From Lycocorax pyrrhopterus obiensis (Eukaryota; Chordata; Aves; Passeriformes; Paradisaeidae): DNA of 64,000 nucleotides. The DNA lies in the NCBI GenBank assembly GCA_014706295.1, contig JACSVZ010000037.1, forward strand, positions 4,526,001 to 4,590,000, in the 5' to 3' direction. Made by a program: the position numbers and the translations under genes. This document shows positions 51,824 to 64,000 of this stretch, one piece after another (within the stretch, counting starts at the first letter, position 1; each line of letters starts with the position of its first letter). Under the pieces are notes generated by a model that had not been told where the DNA came from, searched no databases, and worked only from the letters and a program-made list of their open reading frames with translations.

Positions 51824-54800
51824 CTGTTCAGACAAAAAGTAGCTGTCATTACCATACTGGCCAGAATTCTTTTGTTCTTTACTCAAGGCACTATACTGAG
51901 AAGAGCTATTGCAGATTCCTTGCTGGATTTAGAAGTTCAGCAGGAAGCAGCCAGAAACCAGAAAAGACAAAGGAAGTAGCACTCAGTAAACAGTTCTGTG
52001 ACACTGCTGTCAATCCTGGCACTCTACACAAACTGGCTCTGAAGGGTGATCCAGTACTGCAAATTCTACTGGAAAAGGATCTTACAATAGGACACAGAGC
52101 ATGAAGGTCACACATCTTTCTTGTTCCCAATTTTCTAAAAATTCAGATGTCAGCTACAGGAGAAGGAAACATCATAAACACAGATGTTTTGACAATAAAT
52201 TCCTGCAAGTTTAGACAAAAGCAGGCTGTGTTCAAGGCACTGTGCACATGATGAACACTAGTGCTGGACACCAGCCTGTAAAATCCCATTCTGCATCATG
52301 AAACACTAACCCCTGCAAGATCCCAAACAACTGCCCTTGGCATTTGGCACACTCATTCTAAATTCCCAGTTAATGTCTCTGCCCTGTGCTCAGGGTTGGT
52401 TCTGCTCTACTCCTCTGCCCATGGACAGTCACACCCATTCCAGCTGGAGAAGGACACCAGCTGCACAGGGTTACCTCCATGGGGTTCACAGTGATGGTCA
52501 AAGCAGAGTCATCCCAGTCCATCTCGTTCTCCTTGCCCGTGTCCTGGTCACGCATCGTTCTCTGGTGTGCAGCTCGGATCCGGAACACGCCCAGGATGAT
52601 CATGAACACCAGGAAGCTGACACAAACCACGATCACCACCGTGGCTGTGCTGGGAACAACTGCAACCAGAAAGCACAACCACGGTAACTCTTACACAGCG
52701 CTAACAACTACTCCCCATCACCTGCCAGGGAAAATGGCATTATACAAGTATTATGTGTATATTATTATATTATATATATTCCAAAGGCAGTTTGTCTATA
52801 GCCACTTAAAAAGTCAGTGGGAAAGTAAGAACTACAGTCCAGTTCCTTAAATATAATTACATCAATCTGAAGGACTGAAAACACAAGGAAAGCACACTCC
52901 ACCACACACAGACTCCTCTCTGAATTGCCTATTTTTCTTCCTCTCATATCCTACACCCATGCCAAATAAATGTAATTAAAACAGAAAGGGCAGATACCAT
53001 GACTCAAAGGAACAGCACTGCAATTCTTTCCTCCTGCCACTCAGAAGAAATTCTGTCCCAGTTCCTCACTTTATGGACATCTTACAGTCTCCTCCCCTTT
53101 TCCAACATACACACATCAACAGAAAGCTCTTCTGCTGGCAGGAAAGGGAATTTCACAGGGTTCTAAAAACTCACTCCTCCCTGCCTGGGCAACAGCAGAA
53201 CAGGACTGAGCAGCTGCCTGGTTTATTAGTCCAACACACTGGTTTAAACTCTGGGAAAAACAACTCTGCAACACCACAAAAAACCAAATCAACTTCACTG
53301 GCTGAGGATCCTGACCTGAAAAGGGGTGAGGGTTTGCCAAGTTGTGACCAGAGAGATCAACAAAGGAATGATGCACTGGGTGAATGAACTGTGGCTGTGC
53401 AGCAATGTGATTGGCATGTTCCACTGGGCTGGCTGTGTGGATAACATTCACCTAGGGACAAACAGAAAGTGTTAAACTCCAGAAACCATATAGTTTAATT
53501 CTGCAGAGATAAAAATAAAGAGAAAAAAATCAAAATTTTAGTGCCTTTAATGCCATTTTCTGATGTACTTCCATATATTTGATGTAAGCATACTAAATAA
53601 TAATTAACCTGTACCCTGCTGCAGAGGAAATGCAATTTTAGCCTCTCTGTGATTTAATGTAAGCGCTTAGTATCAGAAATTTATGCATCACACAAGCAAA
53701 ACAAGTTAAGGGCCCAGCAAGTCCATCTGTGGCATCCCAGAAGTGACACACAAAGGCCACTCAGCTCTCTGGTAGCACCACTCTCACTGCATTTGCTCAA
53801 TTAATACTCTGTTTTCAATGCAACCTTTTCACCTTCACACCTCCATTAGCCACACTATTTCTTCTACAAAACAACAATTTTAGCTCTGTTTAGGCAGTTT
53901 TATTTCAAGCTGAAATATAGGACTAAAACCACATTTATATATAAAATATTGCCTGAAATGCTCACTTTTCCTAATATTTATTTACAGGACAAAATCTAAA
54001 TCAATAATTGATCAATTATCTATCAGCTGAGGCAACAACTTCCATCCTCCTAAGCCCCTCCGAGGGCTCAGGGCAGCTCACACACCTCCACTTTGAACTC
54101 GTTGCTGACGTAGCGCCCGTTGAGCTCCGAGCAGACCAGTTTGAACTTCCTGTCGAACAGAGACACCGTGTGCCAGTTCCTGTAGCGGATCAGGTGCAGA
54201 ACTTCCTCGTAGTTAGCCATGGTGTCAACCCCTGTGGGCAGAGACACACAGGTGCAACAGCTGCTCTGCAAAAGACTGGTATAACTTCATACACTGGACA
54301 AATACTACTCCACTTCTTCATCTAAGTTTTCTTGGCTGACAGATTTTCGAGGAGTACAGAAATGGTAAAACCACTGACACACACATGCGGCTCCAGTGAA
54401 ATCCTGTGGATTGGTTTTGTGATAAAATCCCAAACCCAGTTAGTCTTTGAAAGGATTCTGGGAGCTTTTCTATGGAATACTTTAACATAAGCTGGACAGA
54501 AAGGAATAATGCGTGCTCCTAGGCACTGGATTATCTGTGCAAGGAACAAGCCTTTTCTGGGGCAGAGTCTAACTGCAGTTCCACAGTCCAGAGGTGACCT
54601 GCTATTTGGGACAGAGAAAAGAACAGAAAGAAGGTTCTAGAATGCTGTGTTTTCTAGAATCACAGCTTTCCACAGAATTGCTGTGCTTAGAATTCTAAAG
54701 ATAGTCCAAGCTTGAAATTCTAAAAAAAAAAAAAGTACTTAGAGTAAGGTGTTACAAACCACCTCTCCAGAACTGCTCCCTTTGTCAGTTCCTTCAGACC

Positions 54801-57800
54801 CTCCCCACAAGAGCAGCAGCAGGAACCCCCACCTGTGATTATCATGCCCAGGTTGGAACTGCTCATCTCAATGCCTTTCTGCTGCAATCGTGTCATGTCA
54901 ATCTCCAGGCTCTCCTGTTCCTGATTTAGTTCCTCTCCCAGCACTGTCACCTCACACGTATCCAGGTTGTGCATGATCTCTTCAGATACCAAAGACTCTT
55001 GGACTGAAAAGCAGAGAAAAAGCCAAAGACTTAAGCAGAAACACCAGAACAAATACTAAAATCTGGGCCTGAGGAGAACAAGTATTCATGAAATAATGAT
55101 TTAAAAAATAAAATACAAAATACAAACAAGGGGTATGTACATGAGAATAATGGCCTGGACTTATTATCATTTCCAGGTAAGTTTTTGTTAGCCCAGACCA
55201 GAGGATCTACACCTTCTTTTCCCTTACTGGATTCTGTATTAAAAGAGAAATCCACACCTCTCTGCGAGAGGAAGATCCTCCCCCAGGACCACTGAGTGAG
55301 GTGAGGGTGGGCAACAGCGGCTGTTACCTGTAGGATCTTCATCCCCATCTCCCTCCGGCTCCACCTCCCGGGTAATGGTGCTGATTATGCGAAGCTCAGG
55401 GAAGAGGGAAACGCCCTCGGAGCTCTCAAACTCTGAGGCAGAGCGGGCAAAGTGGTTGATACCACTCAGGCTGATTTTTGGTTCCTCTGGCTGCAAGACC
55501 ATGACATACCCCTCCACAGAGGGAATGGAGACACAGGCCTCTTCATTGAAACACCTGAGAGACAGAAGCAGTTTTGCAGTCAAGGTGGTTATCTTGGAGG
55601 GAGGCACAATCACACACAGTAATTGCTTTATAAATTTTTGAAAAGCTGTCTCAGACCCAAGAGTCTTAGATAAATTCATCAGCTGCTCTGGAAAGTATGA
55701 ATTCGCCACCAAGGGAGCAATCTTACAATTAATTTTTACTTACAGTTACCATTTGGCCTCATTTCTACATTCTGAGTTAGAGCCACAGGTAACACCTTTA
55801 ATGAAGTTGTGACACTGGGGACACTCCCAGCACTCTGGCAGTACTTTCCCCCCCATCTTACACACTCCCTCCTCCATTCTCAGGCAGAAAGCAGAGCACT
55901 GGTACGGAAAACATTTGCTGTACTCCAATGTGTGCTGGTCACATAGCCCAGGACTCCTTTATTTCTCACAAATGAGATCCACAAACACCAGGCCCCACCA
56001 CCACTGCACAGTGCTGCTTCAGGTCACACCAGGACATACTTGACAACACTGGTGATCTTCAGCCTCCGAATGCCAGGTGTTGGGAACTGGCGGGAGTTCA
56101 GGTAGGAAATGTGCTGCATGGCCTTGTCAACTCTGTCAATGTCATCCCCTTCTATGGTCAGTGTTGACTGGCTTGGGTTCATGTGGATCTGAAAAAACAG
56201 AAGAAAACCACAAGAGAACATTCAACCAAGTGATGTGATCTGGCAATTCAAACTGGAGTTCAGCACTGGTAAATGCAGGGTAAACACATCCATATTCAAA
56301 GCAACAGGGTCATTATTTACTGGCCTTGTGGCACACAGTCTAGACTCCCTACTCACTGCCTTATCCCAGTGGAATGTATTTGGTGTTTCATTCTTCAAGA
56401 AAAAAATCTAGGCACATATCATAGTTCTGGTTCTAGTAATACAGAAGAGAGACAGCTAATATAAAGGAGAAATTTAGCTCTGTTCACATAACCTTGCTAC
56501 TGAAAAAGCCACATAGTCTCATTTTATGAAGCTGCTTGTTAGACAACCTGGTGGTTACAGCTGGTAAAACAGAGGCTTACAAATATGGAGTTTCTGTTCA
56601 AGACTTAAAAGACAACAGAGTAACTTTCATTCCTAAGGCCATGTTTACACAAGAAAAATGTTCTAGTTTTTATGTAACTTTAATGCAAAATGCAACAAGA
56701 GATGAGCTTGTTATATTTGGGACAAGCTGTTAACTCTGCCAGTAAAACTTGTAACTCCTATCAAGGAAGGAATAGACACGTTCCCCTTTGTTCATATGCA
56801 ACTTTACCTTCACACCTTTGCCAACACCATCAGCCATCTGCAAATCCAGCCCCTCTTTGCAGGTGTAGAGGCAATCAATCACCTTCTTGTTCTCCAGTTT
56901 ACCAGAACGAATCATCAATCCTGCCAGATTGCCTCGGAAAAACTGAGCCATGCGCAGTTCACCACCTTCAAAACATGAGGCAGGAAAAATCTTTACTTGT
57001 TTTGATTCTTTTTACTTCTTCTTTTGTAAAACAACAAGTATGCCAGCTGATACACACAGGATTATACACATGCGGGTTAGTTTTCATCCATTCTGGGTGT
57101 TAACCTTGTGATTATGGTCAGGCATAAAACAAGAATTAAACAGTTCCTCATGCACATGGCCTTCAGAGAGCTGTGGCCACCTTGAACTGACTGTTCCATG
57201 ACTAACATTTCAAAAGAAGCCCCATACAGCGAGGTGGTGCTCAGAAATCAAACACAGAACCAATGGGATGAACCACGAAACCTGAATCTTCCTGCTGAGG
57301 TAACATCTCCTACTACTCAGGACAGGACAGCATCACTCCTCCAGGTGTGAAGGATCTCCACCTAAACCAGCACTGCAGGCTCTCCCTACACTCCAAGGGT
57401 AGAAAGGAACTTTGCAAAGTCATTCAGCTCATTCTGAGAGAGGTGTCCAAGAGTTACCTGCCCCCTTTAAAGGTGCCATCTTCTCGCTGCAGACTCAAGT
57501 GAGCAGTTTAAACTCAGGTAACTCATTTTTAGATACCTGAGTTAAGTCTGATGAATTGCAACCTAATAAGCCCTTTATTCCTTAATGTTTTTGAAGATGA
57601 CATCACAATGATCACCTGGTCCATCTTGCTAAATACTGGGGGCCACAAAACACCACCTGGAAATGTGTATTTCAAGCCCATTACTTACTAAGCAACCTGA
57701 TTTTATTAAAATGTCTAAGCTTGTTTTAAAGGTTCTAAGTGATAAAAGATCCTTGGTACAACTCAAAAAATATTCAGGGGTGAAATGTCCTGTTACAAAT

Positions 57801-60800
57801 TACACAGTTTCCATACAGCTTCAGCTTCTGGAGCCCCTGGATGCCGCTGCCTCCTTGCCAAATTAAAATGTGATGCACAACTAGAAACCTCTTACCAGTT
57901 ACACCCAGACTATTCCAGGAATTCTTAAACTTTACAGGAAGGGCACATATCTTGAATTCACTTTTAAGAATACACACTAATTTTAAGTATCTCAACTCAA
58001 GACACAAAACCCACCAAACTATCACTAAAATTTGTTATGAGGAAATAACCCTGTAGCCAATCTGAAATATCTGGCAGTCAAAGCTTTTTTGCCCATTCAC
58101 TGTAATGAGAATTTTATATAAGTATCTGACCAAGTGAGTATCCCCTGTAAATTACAGGTCTGTCTTTATGAGCAGCCTGATCTAAATATGAAATCAGTCT
58201 TGCTCTGAGTGGGGAGCAAAGGTACCTGAGTTCCAGAGGTCCTTCCCAATGCACTGAATATATTCTATAATAAAGACACATACCTACATGCATAAATACA
58301 CACATTTATATAGGATGACGTGCGTTTATGTTTTAACAAAACCGGATGAAAGAAATTATAGCTGATATTTTACATCAGCAGCTTTTTACACCACTTCACT
58401 GCAATCACAACGGCTGCAGATTTGTACATGGAGGTAGATTTGGATGCAACCAAAAAAAATACCCAAAACAAACAAAATAAAACCCCGAAAACCAAGCAGA
58501 AGTCAGCTGATGATGCTCTGCAAATAGAAGCACAATGAAGACACAAGCCTAGGAGAGGATTATGTGAAGGTCAATGGCCCAAATGCAATGCCTGCATTTC
58601 ATGCTGTGTGCGAGATGAAGCAATGTCTTGGCTTAAAAATGAAATAAAACAGTAGGGAAAAAACTCCAGCAACCTGCAGAGGTCTCGGGCACAGTTTCAT
58701 TGTCATTTTCATTTCCTGTATATTCTGTAGAAAAGCAAGACAAAGAATAGGACAATAGGGAAAGGACCAAGTAATTACAATTTGGCAAACTCTCTAATCC
58801 CAGAAAATACAAAGCAGCACATCCCCAACGTTTGCTTAAGTTGGACCCAGCTTCTCAAGGATTATGAGTTCTTGGAAACACGAAGAACTGCAATGCAGTG
58901 AAGAAGCATCACCGTGTTGTTACAGGAATAGTCAAGGCACCACAACCCAAAGAGCCCCACGCACAAGCAGCAGTGACACCAGCAAGAACTGCAGAGCACT
59001 TCAACCAAGAGAGCAAACCTCTCACAAACCACCTTTAAAGTAAGACGACACAGGTCTAACAACTGGCTCCATTTGAGGGGAAATTACACTGAGATCCAGA
59101 CTAATACAGCAAATCACCAAAAGGTATTGAAAGCTGATCAAAAGAAGCTGTTATGAACACAGATTTTTTAATCAATAATAGCACTGCATGTATTAAGAAG
59201 TCAATTTATCACGTGGAAGCACCAAAAACGAAAATCGGCTTTTAAATTTTTAAAAGAAATGTTAAAAGAACTCTTCAAAAGGATCAAATCTCTCTCTCCT
59301 TGGAGGTGAGCTGTATATATAACTTAGAGCAGCCTGAATAGAGCAGACAATAAAGATGTCTATTTTTATAAGGAGAAACGGTAAAATACTCAAGAGACAG
59401 CACTGCTGTGTTGCTCTGCAGGGCTGTCTGTTGGACAGGCTTCCATTGATGAGAACCCTTTTCCTACGAGATGCTTTTCAACCTACTTGAAATGAAGTGT
59501 TCTGCTTAGTAATCTGAAGTACAGGAGGTATCGTTACAACTATTATTAAAAATAATCTATCAGTATTCCCATGGCCACCACAAAAATCATGTTGATGGAA
59601 TACAGGCTGGTGAGCAGCCTTGTACTTCACACACCTGTGGCCAACGAGAAAACACACACCCATGGAAAAAATGACTCAGAGGAAATATGTGATACCAGCT
59701 TGGAGCAAAAACAATCTGCAAGAGGCAAAACAAGTTACATTTCATGCACTAAAAAGATCTGTTGGGTACTTCTAGATAACCACAAAAATTTCATTAAAAA
59801 AGTTAACCAGAAGCATTAACAATTGTAAATAGTTACCTTGCCAACATGCTCCAACCACCAGCTGTGTTTCTATCTTGGAAGGGTGGAGTGGGTAATCCTC
59901 AGTGACCGGGAAAGGATCATAGGAAACACCGTCCACATAAAGAGTCACCACAGGAAATTCAACGTTGACGACGTAGTGGTGCCACTCTTTGTCACACACC
60001 TGAGTGGAGAGAGTTTTAAAAATTCTGCTGTCACTTTTTCTTTTCCATTACAGTTCAGTAACTGATCTGGTGCATGTTTTACATAAACACACGTGCAGAT
60101 GTACCAACAACCTACAATACAAGCCTAGACAGACACGGTTGATCTTTCACACACATGGCACACATCTGAAAAGCAAACTGACTCCCAAACATTAATAAAA
60201 AGTTTCTTTATTCAGTCGCCAATACAGGAAGCTGCACATACTTCCTTTCCTTTAATTTTTGTATTAAATAACAGCATATTTCATTCTAAAAATACGTATC
60301 TACACGCAAGCACATCCTGAACTACTGTTATAAGACAACATTACTTGACAAAGGACAGGTATTTGATGAGAGCAACTGTTAAAAAAAACATGACTATTTA
60401 TCACTCAGATCCAGAGGGCTGGGAAAATGTCACATGCTCAGAAGTACTTGAATGCTATAAACAACCTGGAATAAACACCTCCTGTTTTCTCATGCACTCC
60501 ACCTTAAGAGTGCATTTAGTGAAGATAACTGACATCACAGCTGTAAGACTGACACTGTATTTTCTATTTCATATTCAAGATGAAAAGGTGAAGCTGAATC
60601 TGACACTTGATCACAAGTAAAACAAGCACTGTTGGGTTCTATAAAACAGGAGTTTGGAGTTGCAGAAAGTATTTATTAATAAGTACACTACCAGGGACGC
60701 CAGTCTTCGGGGGCTTTCACTCCAGCACTCTACCAAGCATCCTTCCAGACTCACCTGATTTAGTTTCCAGTGAAATTCAGCAGGTTTGTAGGTTTTTCCC

Positions 60801-63543
60801 TCGGAAGGATCCTGGCGGAAGAGGAAGACCAGGCGGCAGTTGTGCACGTAGAGGGTGTAGTGGTGCCGGTTCATATCTGCGCGGCAGTTTGAATTAACAG
60901 CGTCATTTTCTGCAAACCTTAACAATAAAATCCACCTGTTCTGCAATTTCACACTTAAATCTCAAAGTAACTGATAGGCACTAATCAACGCAGAAGTAAA
61001 TCAGGCATGGTAAGAAGACTGTAAAACATCTGCAGCAGTAGGGAAGGTAAACACTCTTGAAGAACCCATGAGGCTGCAGAACAGACAGACGTATCTCTAT
61101 CCAAACCCAACCTAAACCAAGGCACAGCACCGATGAGCCAGAGATAAACCCGTCAGCAGGGGAAAAAGAGCTCTATTTGCAAACAGAAGAGCTTTTTTTG
61201 TTACAAATGGCAATTATGGAAACAAGGTTATCACATTTCCTTCTTATTAACGGCATTTTCAAAATTATTGTTTCTGTGCCATAAGCAGAGAGTGAAATTA
61301 TGCACAGAATAAAAGAAACTTCATCTCTGGAGAAAAAGAAATTATATCCTCCTAGGGAAAAAAAAGATACAGCAGCAAATGCTGTCACTAGACCTGATAT
61401 GTCTCTTAATGTTTTTAGGCAGCATCAAGAACAAGGCTATCTTTGGAGATGCAAATTCGAGGCTGCATTGCCAGAATAAGTAATCTACCACAGCAAAAGA
61501 AGTGCATAATGTAAACTGAAACAGAATTAGAAAAAACAAGTCTGCCCAATCTGAAGCTACATAATCTAAGGCAGACCCTAAACATAAGCACAATAGTGAT
61601 TTTTAAAGTCAACTTCATTTCAATTCCAAGAAAACCCTGAGGTAGAGAAAACACTGAAGGTTGTCACATGCACTGCCAGAGCACATAAAAAACCAACCAA
61701 TCAACCAACAAGACTTTTTATAATTGAAGTATTGACAAACCTGTCTTGTCTGAATTGCACAGAATTGTCTCTTTCTCTTTGGTTCCGGGCGCGTGCCTCA
61801 TCCATACTGAAATCATGAAGGGCTCTTTCAGATTGACTGTGACAACACCATCTGGAATCTTCACAGCCTGTGTGCCATTAAACTCGAAGACTTGGTCGCT
61901 GTCATGGCCATTATCCGTCGGCAGCCCCACAGTCCAGTTAGCAGCACTGCTTGGAGGGGGGAGCAGCTCAGCTGTGCCAGAAGCAGCACCTACAACACAA
62001 ATGCTCAAATGAAAACAGAAATTTAAAAGACCACCACGGGTTTCAAATTCAACTGTTTATCTCAGCACTAATTTCTCAGCACCAACTGTCAGGATTATGC
62101 ACTCCTCATCGAGCAATTCTCCTTTTAAATAATGTGGCACTAATTACAGGCATCTAATACCATGGTAACTTCCACAAATTTGACTTCTGGGTAGACAACT
62201 AATCTCATAATAAGCAAAGCAGTTTCAATCTTTACAGCTGTAGAACCTTATTTTGCCTCTATCTCAGGAACTCTTTCATTAATGCCACTTGTCCCTCAGA
62301 CCCACGAGCACGATGCCTTTCTCTAGACACTCAATTCAGTTGTGAGAGCAGAACTCATCCAGCTGAACACAGTGCACAAGCACTCCCTCCCAGCTCGGTA
62401 CCTGCCCACAGCACAGTCAGCAGCAGGTACCTTTAACGTCACACTGACCTCAATCAGGGAACAGCTCAGGAATCGCCTGGGTCTCTGGGGTTACATGCTA
62501 TTCAGACTTTCAATTACTTTCAACTGAGGTTGAAGACATAAATCATGAGTGATAACTTATCCTGTAATCTCAATTCTTCCATACAGCTACAAAAGATTCA
62601 TTGACTTCTTATAAGACCTTTAACTGCAGCATAAGTGGACGCCAAGGGCCTTTATTCCTAGGGCAAGCACGGTACAAATCTATCTGATCCAAGTTAACTG
62701 GCTTTTTCCAAACCACTCTTTCTTGGTTTTCTTTAGTTTTTCACCATGCATTTCTCAGATTGCAGCCATTACATCCATCACGATCAGAAAAACAGAGAGG
62801 CTTTAATGGCTACACCCTTCCACAGACAGTCTTTCAGCTCTTGAACATGAATCTCGCGCAAGGGACGTTATTAGTCTACATAAGACAGCAGAAAGGCAGA
62901 GGAAAGAGATTCTTTACTACATTTGAGAATTATTGTAGAAGTCACCTTCAGGCAATTTCATGCCTTTTGCTGCCAGTTACGAAACCAGTTGAAGGAAACT
63001 ACGTGCAAATGAAGACCAGATCTGCTCATTGATTTCTGGTCTAACACAAAATTCAAAGAAAAACTAGTAAGCAAGAGAGACCACTTTTATTTTAACAAAA
63101 GCCTGCTTACCACAGAGCCTGTGGATGGATTTCTCAGAGTAGGTGTCTCTATCACAGCCTTTACCAATATGGTTGGTTTCGAGTTCCACCGTTGCTTCAA
63201 CTGAGGTTATTGGTTCATCACACATCTCCAAATGCATCCCAGGGAACAGAGCCAAAGAACCAGTGCCAGGCTCATATTCTATTCTTTTGCTCCAACCTGA
63301 ACATTTATCCAAAGAAACGATATTAAAGATCTCTCATGTTTAACTGAAGGTACCAGCAAATGCTAAAAGCAGAGAGGAAGGAGAGCAACTAACCTTGCCA
63401 GCCAGGCTTGCACGTAGGCTTAATGCTAATTTTAACCAACACATCCTCAGCAGCTCTCTTCTTCCCACAGTCATAGGCTGTCACTGTCAGTTTATACTGA
63501 TGTTCTTTACCATAGCTTAACTTTTCTGTGTTTTTTATATAAC
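51629..63543 (-). CDS. CLSTN1: CLSTN1, calsyntenin-1 (alcadein-alpha), 3' 14 coding exons
   Basis: A neuronal type I membrane protein of the cadherin superfamily; it docks vesicles to kinesin-1 light chain for axonal transport and contributes to synaptic adhesion. I read 14 minus-strand exons (listed by domain below), all GT-AG and phase-consistent, giving 761 codons plus stop. This corresponds to roughly human residue 220 to the C-terminus. Order: end of cadherin repeat 2, linker, LNS/laminin-G-like domain, calsyntenin-specific ectodomain, transmembrane helix, acidic cytoplasmic tail with two WDDS kinesin-binding motifs. The signal peptide, cadherin repeat 1 and start of repeat 2 lie beyond position 64000. 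Paralogues CLSTN2 and CLSTN3 are excluded by the Glu-rich tail and EWDDSTLSY end. Confidence 0.96.
52475..52659 (-). CDS. CLSTN1: CLSTN1 exon: transmembrane helix and first kinesin-binding motif
   Basis: The exon codes VVPSTATVVIVVCVSFLVFM and IILGVFRI, a single membrane-spanning helix. A basic stop-transfer segment (RAAHQRTMRD), the first kinesin light chain motif EMDWDDSALTI and the Mint/X11-type NPME motif follow, all at the exon's 3' end. It ends in phase 0 at GAG|GTAACC. Confidence 0.96.
53316..56965 (-). CDS. CLSTN1: CLSTN1 exons: calsyntenin-specific ectodomain to the shedding region
   Basis: Exons 56808-56965, 56040-56188, 55328-55554, 54833-55003, 54086-54231 and 53316-53451. Landmarks in order: MAQFFRGNLAGLMIRSGKL, VIDCLYTCKEGLDLQ, VDKAMQHISYLNSRQFPTPG, GYVMVLQPEEPKISLSG, FPELRIISTITREVEPEGDG, QESLVSEEIMHNLDTCEVTV, YEEVLHLIRYRNWH, LFDRKFKLVCSELNGRYVSN and SFVDLSGHNLANPHPFS. 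The last exon holds the juxtamembrane stretch HANHIAAQPQF, where secretase shedding occurs in mammals. Introns between these exons are 300-1860 bases and show nothing else I can name. Confidence 0.95.
58674..58724 (-). CDS. CLSTN1: CLSTN1 51-bp microexon (probable cassette)
   Basis: CTACAG precedes and GTTGCT follows a 51-base exon coding YTGNENDNETVPETSA with split codons at both ends. Its length is 17 codons, so skipping preserves frame (GACWQ-E-Y... or GACWQ-G-G-E-L). It corresponds to the human stretch containing GVENDNETEPVT, known to be alternatively included. It contains a potential N-glycosylation sequon (NET). Donor GTTGCT is weak, consistent with regulated inclusion. Confidence 0.85.
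59837..61989 (-). CDS. CLSTN1: CLSTN1 exons: LNS / laminin-G-like domain
   Basis: Exons 61741-61989, 60755-60876 and 59837-59999. Landmarks: NWTVGLPTDNGHDSDQVFEF, FNGTQAVKIPDGVV, SVWMRHAPGTKEKETILC, DMNRHHYTLYVHNCRLVF, AEFHWKLNQ, EWHHYVVNVEF, VTLYVDGVSYDPF and TQLVVGACWQ. Sequons NWT and NGT are retained. The last exon ends in a single G of a split codon, which joins in frame either to the microexon or directly to the next constitutive exon. Confidence 0.95.
63111..63543 (-). CDS. CLSTN1: CLSTN1 exons: end of cadherin repeat 2 and linker
   Basis: Exons 63394-63543 and 63111-63296. The first codes KLSYGKEHQYKLTVTAYDCG and VLVKISIKPTCKPGWQ, the final strands of the second cadherin repeat. The second codes GWSKRIEYEPGTGSLALFPG, ATVELETNHIGKGCDRDTY and SIHRLC, the Cys-containing linker before the LNS domain. 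Upstream sequence 63544-64000 is intron. Confidence 0.94.
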
Positions 63544-64000
63544 CTGACACAGAAAAAAGGCAATTGTCAGACATCAATGTAATTCTTCAGGGTCATTGCT
63601 GCATAAAATGCATCCAGGTACCACCTATGTACTTCATACAGACTCAAACAGACTCATCTGCAAGTGAATTACCCTGCACTATTTGACTTTTCAATGCCAG
63701 ATTTCAGGCCCAGATCCTTAAAATTACATAAAAGCAGAGATGAGCACACATACAGAGCAGCAGGTACTTCTCCAGCCCTTCACAGTATATTACATTACTC
63801 CAAATGAAACTGTTTCTGAGTAGTAACTGATACATAAACTGTTTGGCACATGCCAGGATTCACTAACTTTTCTAAAATTTGCAAACCCATGAAAATAATC
63901 CACTGGCAACATGGAGCCCAAAAAACCTCAAACTAAAGCCCACTAAAAACTGCTAACTTTGCTTATGCAGCTTGCTTGAACCACTAGAAGTAATTTACAG
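63544..64000 (-). other. CLSTN1: CLSTN1 intron (partial)
   Basis: This lies upstream of the acceptor that precedes 63543 (TCTGTGTCAG on the minus strand). I see no exon in it; the next CLSTN1 exon is beyond the window edge. Confidence 0.6.

Noticed and set aside
55746..55928. Cys-rich minus-strand frame (CWECPQCHNF) in a CLSTN1 intron, resembling a zinc-binding motif
   Set aside because: It lies between two CLSTN1 exons that already join in correct phase, has no flanking splice sites in phase, and no family match.

Overview
The window is vertebrate, and most likely avian, nuclear DNA. It holds split protein-coding genes with canonical GT-AG introns. The gene order TMEM201 > PIK3CD > < CLSTN1 is that of human 1p36.22 (in birds I would expect a microchromosome, chicken chr21 by recollection, not tested here). 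Introns are compact, two strong CpG islands are present, and I recognised no SINE, LINE or LTR copy by eye. Species cannot be fixed from the window alone.

Layout: (1) 1-7855, + strand: the last five coding exons of TMEM201 (SAMP1/NET5, inner nuclear membrane), stop at 3766, then about 4 kb that reads as its 3'UTR. (2) 8380-10105, + strand: an intronless forkhead (FOX) gene of 259 codons in a CpG island, with a 12 x 12-bp repeat coding its N-terminus and an unusually short wing-1 segment; its subfamily is unresolved. (3) 10106-24440: about 14 kb without a recognisable gene. Its notable content is a GC-box/G-rich patch followed by a perfect splice donor (10.5-10.8 kb), two convergently oriented CTCF-like motifs (11.28 and 22.2 kb), and a cluster of four GATA sites plus a TGACTCAGC (NF-E2/MARE) site at 16.95-17.15 kb. 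(4) 24480-25130: CpG island, the likely PIK3CD promoter and untranslated first exon. (5) 31871-49230, + strand: all 22 coding exons of PIK3CD (p110delta, 1046 aa, catalytic motifs intact) and a 3'UTR with two poly(A) signals. (6) 49370-64000, - strand: the last 14 coding exons of CLSTN1 (calsyntenin-1, 761 aa visible plus stop), including a 51-bp in-frame microexon; the N-terminal exons lie beyond the right edge.

PIK3CD and CLSTN1 are tail-to-tail and their inferred transcript ends lie only about 150 bp apart. The genes are not an operon and have unrelated roles: nuclear envelope organisation, transcription, leukocyte PI3K signalling, and axonal cargo docking/synaptic adhesion. Exon boundaries come from reading splice consensus, codon phase and recalled similarity to the human proteins. 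Every PIK3CD and CLSTN1 junction keeps phase. UTR ends, promoters and binding sites are inferred from motifs only.
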